Source of the DNA: Anaerolineae bacterium
Lineage (GTDB): Bacteria; Chloroflexota; Anaerolineae; Anaerolineales; Villigracilaceae
Assembly: GCA_017303655.1 (NCBI GenBank)
Contig: JAFLCE010000043.1
Span: 1-34,979 of the forward strand
Direction of reading: 5' to 3'
DNA length: 34,979 bases
Below, in pieces: positions 8,639 to 15,643 of the stretch. The notes under the pieces were generated by a model. That model was not told where the DNA came from. It worked only from the letters and a program-made list of their open reading frames with translations, and did no database searches. The translations under genes were made by a program, and so were the position numbers. The first letter of the stretch is position 1, and the number at the start of each line of letters is the position of its first letter.

Positions 8639-8669
8639 GGGTACTCCTTCTATCTTCGGTGAGGGTCTT

Positions 8670-10052
8670 TTATTGACTCAGATCCTTCGCCAGCGACTCC
8701 ATTTGCGCGAGGATCGCTGCCACTTGTCCGCTGGGGACGTTGACACGATACATGTGCGCGAAACCGTCACCCAACATTACTTTAACTGTACGCCATGAGC
8801 TGAGTTGAGGTTGCAATTCGCCCAGCGGAATCAGCTCTACGGCTTGTTTCCAGTGTGGGTTCGTTTGTTCGTAGTCGCCGAGCAGGCTCACGGTCGAAGT
8901 GCGAAGCGGGAAGTTATGAGTCGCCTCCACCCAACGGGCATCTTGTTCCGCTTCCAACAGCCAGCGCACAAACAACCAGGCAGCCAGTTGTTTTTCTTCG
9001 GTTGAGCGCATTACGATATACGATGAGCCATACATGGCGATCACGCCGCTATCCCCTTTGGGGAAGGGCATCACTGCCCATTCGTCGCGGTTTTCAACGC
9101 TTGCGAATGTCCGTGTGACGGTGGGCAGGTCGCTTAAATTGGCGCTGATGAACAAGGCTTCGCGATTTGCAAAAGAGGTGATCGGGTCTGCTGCGCCGAG
9201 CCACGAACAATTTTCTTCGGCGAGCTCGCGTAAAAATTTAAATGTATCAATATTGCCCGGCGTAAGGAAACGATAATTGTCTCCCTCCAACACGCCGCCC
9301 TCGAAGCTGAGCATCCACGAATAAGCGGTCATCGGTTCAAAGTCCACGATCCAGCCGCCGAGTCCATCGTTTTCGGCGAGTTCATCGAGCCGCATCGAGT
9401 CATGTGCGCGGCATGCCTGGCGGCGGAAATTATCAGTTGATGCGGGCAGGGCATCAAAACCCAATTCTTCTGCCCAAGTCTGATTCCACAACAAGACTTG
9501 TGCCGTGCGTTGAGCAGGCAATGCCACGCGTGCCGTGCCTGCTAGGTCTTGATTCCAAAATGCAAACGGAAAATCATTCGCATCCATTCCATAAAGCGGG
9601 TCTTCTACATACTCGGTCAGGTCGGTGGCAACGCCTTCGCTAAACCATTCCTGGGCGTGTTCGGGCAGGGCAATGACAAGGTTGGGTCGGGACTCGGTCG
9701 GTAACGAAGCATTGGTGGCTTCATATAAATTCGTAAAGTTGATCTGACTCTCTGCCGAAACTTTTATGCCCCACTCATTACTCGTATTGAATTCATTGAC
9801 GAAGGTCTCGAACAGACTCTGCTCCACGCCATACCACGGCGTCCAAACGCTGATCTCCAATCCACGCAGCGCCTCTACATCGATCTCAAGCCGGGTCTGT
9901 GCTTCGACGCCTGCTTCTTCCGTTGGAGCGGATTCGGTTGCTTGCCCGGCTTCTGAAGTTTCAGTTGCATCTGGGTTTGCATTTGTTTCTGTCACACCGC
10001 AGGCGGAGATGAGTATGGATACAATTAAAAAGAAGAAGAAAAGTTTTTTCAT
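8670..10052 (-). CDS. ABC transporter substrate-binding lipoprotein (family 1, sugar type)
   Basis: A 460-residue extracellular solute-binding protein. It has a lipoprotein signal peptide (MKKLFFFFLIVSILISAC) and an acidic Thr/Glu-rich linker to about residue 55. The binding fold of the maltose/glycerol-phosphate class follows: ISVWTPWYG at about 66-74, a VALPAQRTAQVLLWNQTWAEELGF segment typical of the class, and a C-terminal AAWLFVRWLLEAEQDARWVEATHNFPLR. No permease or ATPase gene is nearby, so it is an orphan component. The ATG follows the site-2 protease stop by 4 nt without a clear ribosome-binding site, suggesting translational coupling. Confidence 0.85.
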   Translation of the reverse strand: MKKLFFFFLIVSILISACGVTETNANPDATETSEAGQATESAPTEEAGVEAQTRLEIDVEALRGLEISVWTPWYGVEQSLFETFVNEFNTSNEWGIKVSAESQINFTNLYEATNASLPTESRPNLVIALPEHAQEWFSEGVATDLTEYVEDPLYGMDANDFPFAFWNQDLAGTARVALPAQRTAQVLLWNQTWAEELGFDALPASTDNFRRQACRAHDSMRLDELAENDGLGGWIVDFEPMTAYSWMLSFEGGVLEGDNYRFLTPGNIDTFKFLRELAEENCSWLGAADPITSFANREALFISANLSDLPTVTRTFASVENRDEWAVMPFPKGDSGVIAMYGSSYIVMRSTEEKQLAAWLFVRWLLEAEQDARWVEATHNFPLRTSTVSLLGDYEQTNPHWKQAVELIPLGELQPQLSSWRTVKVMLGDGFAHMYRVNVPSGQVAAILAQMESLAKDLSQ

Positions 10053-10056
10053 TGAA

Positions 10057-11241
10057 TTAGGGTGCCAATAACATAAAGGGAACAGGAGTTAATACAAAAA
10101 TAAAAACAATCATCATTGTATAGGCGATCAATTTACGAGTGGGGTCAAGTTCAGTGATCTGATCTATCGGTTGTGCGTTGACACGTCCCAGCCAGAAGAG
10201 CATGGCTGCCCACAGCCACCAGCCAGTCCATACGAAACCAAGAATGGCGAGCAGACCAACGATATAAGGAAAGGCTTTCTTTGCCTTTTCACCGAACAGC
10301 GAGTAGACCACATGTCCACCATCGAGCGTCCCGGCAGGGATGAGGTTCAATGCGGTGACGAGTATGCCTGCCCAGCCCGCAAATGCGACCGGATGAATGA
10401 AGACGTCCAGTCCGCCAAATGGAATGGGTTTACCAGTAAAGAAGTATTGCAGCCAATATAAGATGCCCTGCGGTTCGACCGGGGCGGGTAATAATTGACC
10501 GAAGACAACGAACTTGGCAAACAGATAGATGAGCGAGTTGCCTTCGAGAAAGCCATTGGGGTTTGGGTCGATGGTTCCAGTCGTCGAAAGAGTTAATCCA
10601 TAAAGCAGCACAGGGATGGCTACAACGAGTCCTGCAATCGGACCTGCTACACCGATATCGAATAGTACCCGTTTGTTTTTCGGCGTGCCACGCATTAAGA
10701 TCGCCGCGCCCATCGTCCCCAATGGACTGAATGGGAATGGAATGAAGTAAGGCAGGGTGGCGGGAGTCTTGTGATAGAGACTCATGAAGTAATGACCGAG
10801 TTCATGTGCCAGCAAAATTCCCAGCAGGCTGAGTGCAAAGGGCCAGCCGGTGAAAATACTTTTGGCAAGCATCAGCATTTGTCCAAGCGTGTCAGTGGGC
10901 ACAGGACCTTCCGGTTGCGCGCCTGCCAGCATCACACTGAACACCGTCAACACGAAGAGAATGATGTTAGTAGAAACTTTATCGGGTTTTGGGTCGGGTT
11001 GTTTGGGGGCGAGGTAAATGACTTGCCTGCCGTCTTCGATGCGGAAGTGCGGGGTGATTTGGTATGGGTCCAGTAACCCAGCCAAAAGGTCGTAGGCAGA
11101 GGCGGAGTCTTCATCCAAAAGTTGACCGCGATAGCGCATCAAAAATCCCGGCTGTTGGTGTGGGTCTAAGCTGGTGACGTCTTCTACACGGAAGACGCGT
11201 TTAACAAGTTGGTTTAATAGTTCTGGTTCAGGGAAGGACAT
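10057..11241 (-). CDS. Site-2 protease family intramembrane metalloprotease
   Basis: A 394-residue membrane zinc protease of the M50/S2P family. The catalytic HELGH is at residues 146-150 within a membrane helix, and the second zinc-ligand motif is GTLDGGH in a later helix. An N-terminal cytosolic domain of about 85 residues (SLDPHQQPGFLMRYRG...) precedes the first helix, as in cyanobacterial and plastid EGY-like members. Such proteases cut membrane-bound substrates such as anti-sigma factors. I chose the ATG at 11241, which has GGAGAG upstream; an extension to 11280 runs into a palindromic repeat. It is coupled to the downstream substrate-binding protein gene. The zf-HC2 anti-sigma in this window is a possible but unproven substrate. 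Confidence 0.85.
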   Translation of the reverse strand: MSFPEPELLNQLVKRVFRVEDVTSLDPHQQPGFLMRYRGQLLDEDSASAYDLLAGLLDPYQITPHFRIEDGRQVIYLAPKQPDPKPDKVSTNIILFVLTVFSVMLAGAQPEGPVPTDTLGQMLMLAKSIFTGWPFALSLLGILLAHELGHYFMSLYHKTPATLPYFIPFPFSPLGTMGAAILMRGTPKNKRVLFDIGVAGPIAGLVVAIPVLLYGLTLSTTGTIDPNPNGFLEGNSLIYLFAKFVVFGQLLPAPVEPQGILYWLQYFFTGKPIPFGGLDVFIHPVAFAGWAGILVTALNLIPAGTLDGGHVVYSLFGEKAKKAFPYIVGLLAILGFVWTGWWLWAAMLFWLGRVNAQPIDQITELDPTRKLIAYTMMIVFIFVLTPVPFMLLAP

Positions 11242-11258
11242 ATCTCTCTCCAAAATAA

Positions 11259-11301
11259 ATGTAGGGACGACTTGTCTCAAACGGATGAGTCGCCCCTACA
11301 T
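11259..11301. repeat. Palindromic repeat of the GTAGGGGCGAC type
   Basis: An inverted repeat with arms beginning ATGTAGGGACGACT and, on the other strand, ATGTAGGGGCGACT, with one mismatch in 14. It lies between the site-2 protease start and tRNA-Sec. The same sequence family occurs again at 21941-22060. Confidence 0.75.
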
Positions 11302-11309
11302 GACATAGG

Positions 11310-11403
11310 CGGGAGTGGATGGGAGTCGAACCCACCGCGACCCGCAACGCGACCCGCCACAGGTTTTGAAGACCAGGAAGCCCACCGGGACCTAACCACT
11401 CCC
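11310..11403 (-). tRNA. selC: tRNA-Sec (selenocysteine, anticodon TCA)
   Basis: A 94-nt tRNA with the features that set selenocysteine tRNA apart. It has an 8-bp acceptor stem (GGGAGTGG with CCACTCCC), a 5-bp T stem around TTCGACT, an anticodon loop CTTCAAA with anticodon TCA, and a long variable arm. The variable arm is made of two direct copies of GCGGGTCGC that, being nearly self-complementary, fold on each other around GTT. The anticodon stem has one U-U mismatch. The discriminator is G and CCA is not encoded (CCT follows). The gene implies that the host reads UGA as selenocysteine. No selA, selB, selD or selenoprotein gene was recognised in the window. Confidence 0.9.
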
Positions 11404-11545
11404 ATCGGTAAGGATACCCGAGAGGGAGGTGATTGGCAAGTTGCACGTTACCTAGTATCGCATAATTTATTAAGTAAAATTTTAAATTCCCCTCACAGTT
11501 TTTGCTAAAAGTTTAATTATTTATGAGACAAGCGATAAGAGGGGC
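11404..11545. other. AT-rich intergenic stretch upstream of selC
   Basis: No gene is visible. The minus strand contains GATACT near 11450-11455, a possible -10 box about 45 nt before selC, but no clear -35. CCCCTC and GAGGGG flank an AT-rich centre and could form a weak stem after the DUF4190 gene. Confidence 0.4.
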
Positions 11546-11920
11546 TTAAAGTGTATAGCCTTCGATGATGGGTTGAACGCTATCGGGCGCAAAGATGAAA
11601 AGTGAAACGATAGCAATTAGCATGCACAACATACATAGGAAGATAAGTCCGCCGCTGAGGATGCCCGCCCATGCATGGACTTTTCCTGCTTCATTGCTTT
11701 TGCGAATGGTGTTCAGTGAGATTGCCCCATAGATCAGTGCCAGCAGCCCCAATATAAAAGTAGTCGGAAAACAAATAAAGCCTGTAAAAGGAATCGGCAC
11801 CATTCCGCCGCATAGGGCAAGCATAGTAAGGATGCCAAGGACGAGGCTGATGATTGAATGTCGGTTGGTGGTTGGAAAATTGGGAGTTGGGGAAGAGTAG
11901 GTGGGTTCGTTTGAGTTCAT
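11546..11920 (-). CDS. DUF4190-like small membrane protein
   Basis: A 124-residue protein. It has a Pro/Thr-rich cytosolic N-terminus (1-20) and three hydrophobic segments (about 22-42, 47-68, 82-110) with small residues and a GAISLNTIRKSNEAGKVHAWAGILSG loop, the pattern of DUF4190 proteins. The function is unknown. Its ATG overlaps the stop of the upstream AT-rich gene by 4 nt (ATGA), so the two are probably translated together. It lies between tRNA-Sec and tRNA-Pro. Confidence 0.7.
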   Translation of the reverse strand: MNSNEPTYSSPTPNFPTTNRHSIISLVLGILTMLALCGGMVPIPFTGFICFPTTFILGLLALIYGAISLNTIRKSNEAGKVHAWAGILSGGLIFLCMLCMLIAIVSLFIFAPDSVQPIIEGYTL

Positions 11921-12573
11921 ATTTTTCGAGGACGCGAACGATGCTTTTTCTTTTTAGGACGATCTTTCAAGGTTATTAGTACTTCATAGGCAATTTGTCT
12001 AATGCTTGCAAGGTGTGGACCGCCAAAAGGTTGAAAAGTGTTATTGTTTTCACTAATAAAAAACCAATTAAGAGAGTTTTGCCTTGAAAGATTGGCATAA
12101 ATCTCATTTAAGTTTGGATCAACATGTGCTCCTCCATCTTGATTTGCAATAGCTAAAATAATATCTTTTCGACTCATTTTATTATTCTTGTTATCTTTGA
12201 ATATTATTGCATTCCACCATTTTTCAAAATCAATCTTTTTTATCTTTTTGCCAAAAGTTTCCTCAAGGAGAGGAACATATTTAGCTTCTGACAGACTAAT
12301 CTGTTGGATGGTTAACCCGCTAAAAGTAAGGAGGTTCCTAGGGTCATACTCGAAAGCGGTATCTAAAAATTGAAGGCTTTTTAAGTTAAGTTGTCCTAAA
12401 AGAGACTTAGATGAATTGGTGTCATGAAGTAAGACTCTTAATGAAGTTGCTAATCTTTTTGCTTCGCCTTCATAACCGGCGTCAAATGACTTCGCTGACG
12501 ATTCTAGGAAGTATATTTGCTCCGAAAGATGATTTTCAAGATCAGTAATATTCTGTGAAATTTTACCTACCAT
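11917..12573 (-). CDS. Hypothetical protein, AT-rich, unknown family
   Basis: A 218-residue soluble protein that I cannot assign. Visible features: a helical N-terminus with the run AKRLATSLRVLLHDTNSSKSLL at about 38-59, the segment ILAIANQDGGAHVDP in the second half, and a very basic C-terminal tail (RPKKKKHRSRPRK). Base composition is clearly more AT-rich than the surrounding genes and codon use differs, which suggests recent acquisition. No promoter or strong ribosome-binding site is seen before the ATG. It is coupled to the DUF4190-like gene downstream. With that gene it forms a two-gene patch between two tRNA genes. Confidence 0.6.
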   Translation of the reverse strand: MVGKISQNITDLENHLSEQIYFLESSAKSFDAGYEGEAKRLATSLRVLLHDTNSSKSLLGQLNLKSLQFLDTAFEYDPRNLLTFSGLTIQQISLSEAKYVPLLEETFGKKIKKIDFEKWWNAIIFKDNKNNKMSRKDIILAIANQDGGAHVDPNLNEIYANLSRQNSLNWFFISENNNTFQPFGGPHLASIRQIAYEVLITLKDRPKKKKHRSRPRKI

Positions 12574-12652
12574 TTAGTTACCTGATTTTAAGCGATGAAT
12601 ATGCTGTAAAAAGCATTAGGAATATTCCCCAATTTTATCCAAAAATGGCGTT

Positions 12653-12685
12653 AAAAACAAAACCGTCCCCGGCAAGGACGGTTTT
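12653..12685 (-). terminator. Intrinsic terminator of tRNA-Pro
   Basis: A 10-bp stem AAAACCGTCC with complement (12659-12668 / 12676-12685) followed on the minus strand by TTTTGTTTTT, 12 nt after the tRNA 3' end. Confidence 0.85.
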
Positions 12686-12697
12686 TCGTACTCTCTG

Positions 12698-12772
12698 TCG
12701 GGGCGAGAGGATTTGAACCTCCGACCCCTTGCACCCCATGCAAGTGCGCTAGCCGGGCTGCGCCACGCCCCG
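12698..12772 (-). tRNA. tRNA-Pro (anticodon GGG)
   Basis: A 75-nt cloverleaf: 7-bp acceptor (CGGGGCG with CGCCCCG), D stem GCGC/GCGC, anticodon stem CTTGC/GCAAG around loop ATGGGGT (anticodon GGG, reading CCC and CCU), and T loop TTCAAAT. The discriminator is A. CCA is not encoded. Confidence 0.93.
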
Positions 12773-12833
12773 AGATGAGCGAGCGAGATTATAGTCGCGT
12801 TTTGGGATAAATGCAAACCCAATTTTGAGTTTA

Positions 12834-12893
12834 GACGGTGGACGATAGACCGCGGACCGTGCGTTGTTCTTCCATCGTCTATCGTCCACCGTC
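12834..12893. repeat. Perfect 17-bp inverted repeat
   Basis: GACGGTGGACGATAGAC at 12834-12850 has its exact complement at 12877-12893 around 26 nt that contain a further degenerate copy (CGCGGACCGTG). It lies between tRNA-Pro and the DUF151 gene, with no T-run. It is a palindromic element of a family different from the others in this window. Confidence 0.85.
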
Positions 12894-12986
12894 CATGGTC
12901 TGTTACAAACATATATCTTCTTCTTATGCAAATCCAGAGGCATGCTCAAAGCCTTTATGCTAAAATAGACCTATTGGAGTTTTCCT

Positions 12987-13553
12987 ATGTCCTCTGAAAT
13001 GGTTGAAGTAGTAATAGACAGCATCCGCGTACATTTAATGGCACCTCAGCGCGTGGTTGTGTTGAAACAAGTTAATGAAGAAAGATATCTCACCATTTGG
13101 GTGGGTCCGTATGAAGCCGAAGCCATCACCGTCGCTTTGCAAGAAGTGGAAATGGTTCGCCCGCTGACGCATGATCTGCTTAAGAACGTCTTCAAAGCGT
13201 TCAACGCCCGCATCATCCGCGTTGAGATCGTAAAGCTCGAAGGTGATATCTATTACGGCAACATCGTCGCCGAAGCCGACGGGCGCGAGATCCAAATCGA
13301 CTCACGTTCCTCCGATGCCATCGCCCTCGCTGCCCGTGCACATGCCCCCATCCTTGTCCATTCTAGCGTGATGGAAACTGCCGGGGTGTACCCAGAACAA
13401 GATATGCCCGAAACAAATGCTCCCGCCAGAAGAGAAGCGCCACCGCCTTTGTCTGATGATGCGAGCGACAGGTTATCCGTCTTCAAAGATTTTATCGACA
13501 AATTGGAGATCGACGACCCCGACAAGGATAAACCCGACTCACCCCCAACCTAA
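12987..13553 (+). CDS. Bifunctional nuclease family protein (DUF151)
   Basis: A 188-residue protein. The N-terminal 135 residues form the DUF151/BFN domain: VVIDSIRVHL at the start, the YLTIWVGPYEAEAITVALQ core, and REIQIDSRSSDAIALAARAHAPI. Plant and Thermotoga relatives are described as having nuclease activity, but the bacterial role is unclear. The C-terminal tail is Pro/Asp-rich with one amphipathic helix (DRLSVFKDFIDKLEI), of the type often attached to this domain. A TTGGAG ribosome-binding site precedes the ATG, and TAAAAT at 12961-12966 is a possible -10 box. dnaB starts 15 nt after its stop, so it probably opens the replication operon. Confidence 0.85.
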   Translation: MSSEMVEVVIDSIRVHLMAPQRVVVLKQVNEERYLTIWVGPYEAEAITVALQEVEMVRPLTHDLLKNVFKAFNARIIRVEIVKLEGDIYYGNIVAEADGREIQIDSRSSDAIALAARAHAPILVHSSVMETAGVYPEQDMPETNAPARREAPPPLSDDASDRLSVFKDFIDKLEIDDPDKDKPDSPPT

Positions 13554-13568
13554 GCCTGACTCAGCCAA

Positions 13569-14936
13569 ATGACAGATTTCTACCCTGAAGAATCAACCGC
13601 CCCCTCAAGCCCAGGTGTACCGCATAGCCGGGAAGCCGAAGAAGCCGTCGTAGGGGCGGTGTTGATTAACCCCGAAGTGTATTACGACATCGCCCAATTC
13701 CTCGCGGCGGATGATTTTTACATTCATCGTAACCGCTGGATATGGGATGCGTTCATTCGCCTGCATGAAGCCCGCATCCCCGTAGACATGCTAACCCTCT
13801 CCGAAGATTTGGAGCGTGCTGGTCAACTCGCGGAGATTGGCGGCTCTGCCTACCTAACCTCATTAATTAACCAAGTCCCAACGTCCATCAACGCCGAAGC
13901 CTACGGCCACATCGTTGAAGAGAATTCCCTGCGCCGACGAATGATCCAGGCGGCGAATCAGATTGCATCCCTGGCATACAAAGGCGATGGGATTGATACC
14001 GTGATGGGTGAGGCGGAGAAAGCCGTCTTTGGCGTTAGTGAGCGCAGAACACGGCATGACGTTGAGCCGATCCGCGCGGTTCTTTCGGAATACTACGATC
14101 AAGTTGCCGAACTCGCAAAACTCGGCGCGGACTTTCACGGCGTGCCGACTGGTTTCATTGATCTCGATAAACTTTTACGCGGCTTGCATCCTTCTGACCT
14201 GCTCATTGTGGCAGGTCGTCCGGGTCAGGGTAAGACGGGCTTCCTGCTTTCGATTGCCAAGAATGCCGGGCTAATGTACAAAAAACATGTTGCCATCTTC
14301 TCGCTTGAAATGTCCAATGAGCAAGTGGTGCAACGTCTCATTGCTCAAGAGACAGGCATCTCGTCTCAGAACCTGAGCACTGGTAAGCTGGCAGAAGATG
14401 AATGGAAGTTGTTCAATCACGCCATTGAAGTGTTTGGCAGCACCAAGATGTTCCTGGACGATACGCCCGCATTGACTCCTTTACAGCTACGCACCAAGTG
14501 TCGCCGTTTGCATGCCGAACATAAACTCGACCTGGTCATCATCGACTACCTTCAGCTCATGGTTGGGGATAGTCGCAATGATAACCGCGTACAGGAAGTT
14601 TCAAATATTTCCCGTAACCTCAAAGTACTGGCGCGTGAATTGAATGTGCCGGTTCTCACCGCCGCGCAGTTGAGTCGTGCGGTTGAGCAACGCACCGACA
14701 AACGCCCGATCCTTTCGGATTTGCGCGAATCCGGTTCATTGGAACAGGATGCCGACATCGTCATGTTCATCTATCGCCCTGATGATTACGAGAAAGATGG
14801 CGATAAGAGTAACATCACCAAGATCTCGGTGGCGAAGCATCGTAACGGTCCCACCGGTGAAATTGATTTGATCTTCCGCGGCGACCTGACTCGCTTCGAT
14901 AATGCGGCGACGAAAGTTTTCAGACCGAACGAATAA
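13569..14936 (+). CDS. dnaB: Replicative DNA helicase DnaB
   Basis: A 455-residue hexameric replicative helicase of normal length. The N-terminal domain starts at PHSREAEEAVVGAVLINPEVY (about 18-38), with the typical helical bundle through residue 110. The RecA-like motor has Walker A GRPGQGKT near residue 216, Walker B LVIIDYLQLM near 325, and the C-terminal SDLRESGSLEQDADIVMFIYR with its conserved Arg/Glu residues. It unwinds DNA at the replication fork. It is followed by a DnaD-domain protein and a DnaC-like ATPase, so the helicase and its likely loaders form one cluster. Confidence 0.97.
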   Translation: MTDFYPEESTAPSSPGVPHSREAEEAVVGAVLINPEVYYDIAQFLAADDFYIHRNRWIWDAFIRLHEARIPVDMLTLSEDLERAGQLAEIGGSAYLTSLINQVPTSINAEAYGHIVEENSLRRRMIQAANQIASLAYKGDGIDTVMGEAEKAVFGVSERRTRHDVEPIRAVLSEYYDQVAELAKLGADFHGVPTGFIDLDKLLRGLHPSDLLIVAGRPGQGKTGFLLSIAKNAGLMYKKHVAIFSLEMSNEQVVQRLIAQETGISSQNLSTGKLAEDEWKLFNHAIEVFGSTKMFLDDTPALTPLQLRTKCRRLHAEHKLDLVIIDYLQLMVGDSRNDNRVQEVSNISRNLKVLARELNVPVLTAAQLSRAVEQRTDKRPILSDLRESGSLEQDADIVMFIYRPDDYEKDGDKSNITKISVAKHRNGPTGEIDLIFRGDLTRFDNAATKVFRPNE

Positions 14937-14940
14937 TGAA

Positions 14941-14990
14941 TTCACGTTTCACTCTTCACGAATTACGTGATGCGTGAAACGTAAAACGTG
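14941..14990. repeat. Palindromic repeat between dnaB and the DnaD-like gene
   Basis: ACGTTTCAC (14944-14952) pairs with GTGAAACGT (14974-14982), and TCACG pairs with CGTGA inside it. A degenerate third unit (AAAACGTGA) runs up to the start codon of the next gene. The hairpin fills the whole gap. Confidence 0.75.
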
Positions 14991-14992
14991 AT

Positions 14993-15643
14993 ATGACCCC
15001 ATTCCCCGGATTCACCTCCTCTGAAACATTTACGCAAGTTCCTGATTCGTTCATTCAAATGATGAATGAGGTTGAGGATGTGGCGGAGTTGAAGGTGACT
15101 CTGTATGCCATTTGGCGCATTGAACATATGGAAGGAAACTTCCGCGGGTTGGGGGAAGGTGACTTTGATGCAGCGGCGCTGGGTTTGGATGTAAAGGAGA
15201 TTCGGCGTGGGCTGAGTAAAGCTGTTGAGAGGCAGACCCTGCTCAAGTCTGAGAAAGAGGCGAATGTTTTTTATTTCCTCAACTCCCCGCGCGGACGATT
15301 ATCCGCTGATGCGTTTGCGAAGGGACAGGTCAAGCCTTCGTCTAGTTCGTATGTGCCGAATAAATCAAATCTGTTTAAGTTGTATGAAGAAAATATCGGG
15401 GCGTTGACCCCTTTACTGGCTGATATGTTGAAGGAAGCGGAACAGAACTATCCGAGCGCGTGGTTTGAAGAAGCCATCGAGATCGCAGTGAGCCGCAACA
15501 TCCGTAATTGGAAGTATGTCGAGGCGATTCTGGCGCGCTGGAAGGAGAACGGAAAAGATGAAAGAAGAGATTCACAAGACTCTGTCCAAGATGCAAAACG
15601 ATACACCGACGGCGAGTTCTCCGAGTTCTTCAAGCGGGATTAA
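14993..15643 (+). CDS. DnaD-domain primosomal protein
   Basis: A 216-residue protein. The N-terminal part (about 1-90) looks like a winged-helix domain, as in DnaD and DnaB of Firmicutes. The C-terminal part carries a DnaD (DDBH2) domain at about 127-185, with the signature LYEENIGALTPLLADMLKEA, a YPSAWFEEAIEIA helix and NIRNWKYVEAILARW. DnaD proteins remodel DNA and recruit the helicase loader during replication start and restart. The gene lies between dnaB and a DnaC-like ATPase gene, whose start it overlaps by 86 nt. No clear Shine-Dalgarno is seen, because the palindrome runs up to the ATG. Confidence 0.85.
   Translation: MTPFPGFTSSETFTQVPDSFIQMMNEVEDVAELKVTLYAIWRIEHMEGNFRGLGEGDFDAAALGLDVKEIRRGLSKAVERQTLLKSEKEANVFYFLNSPRGRLSADAFAKGQVKPSSSSYVPNKSNLFKLYEENIGALTPLLADMLKEAEQNYPSAWFEEAIEIAVSRNIRNWKYVEAILARWKENGKDERRDSQDSVQDAKRYTDGEFSEFFKRD

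Noticed and set aside
11310-12772. Integrative element using tRNA-Sec or tRNA-Pro as attachment site
   Set aside because: No integrase gene and no duplicated tRNA 3' end were found between the two tRNAs.
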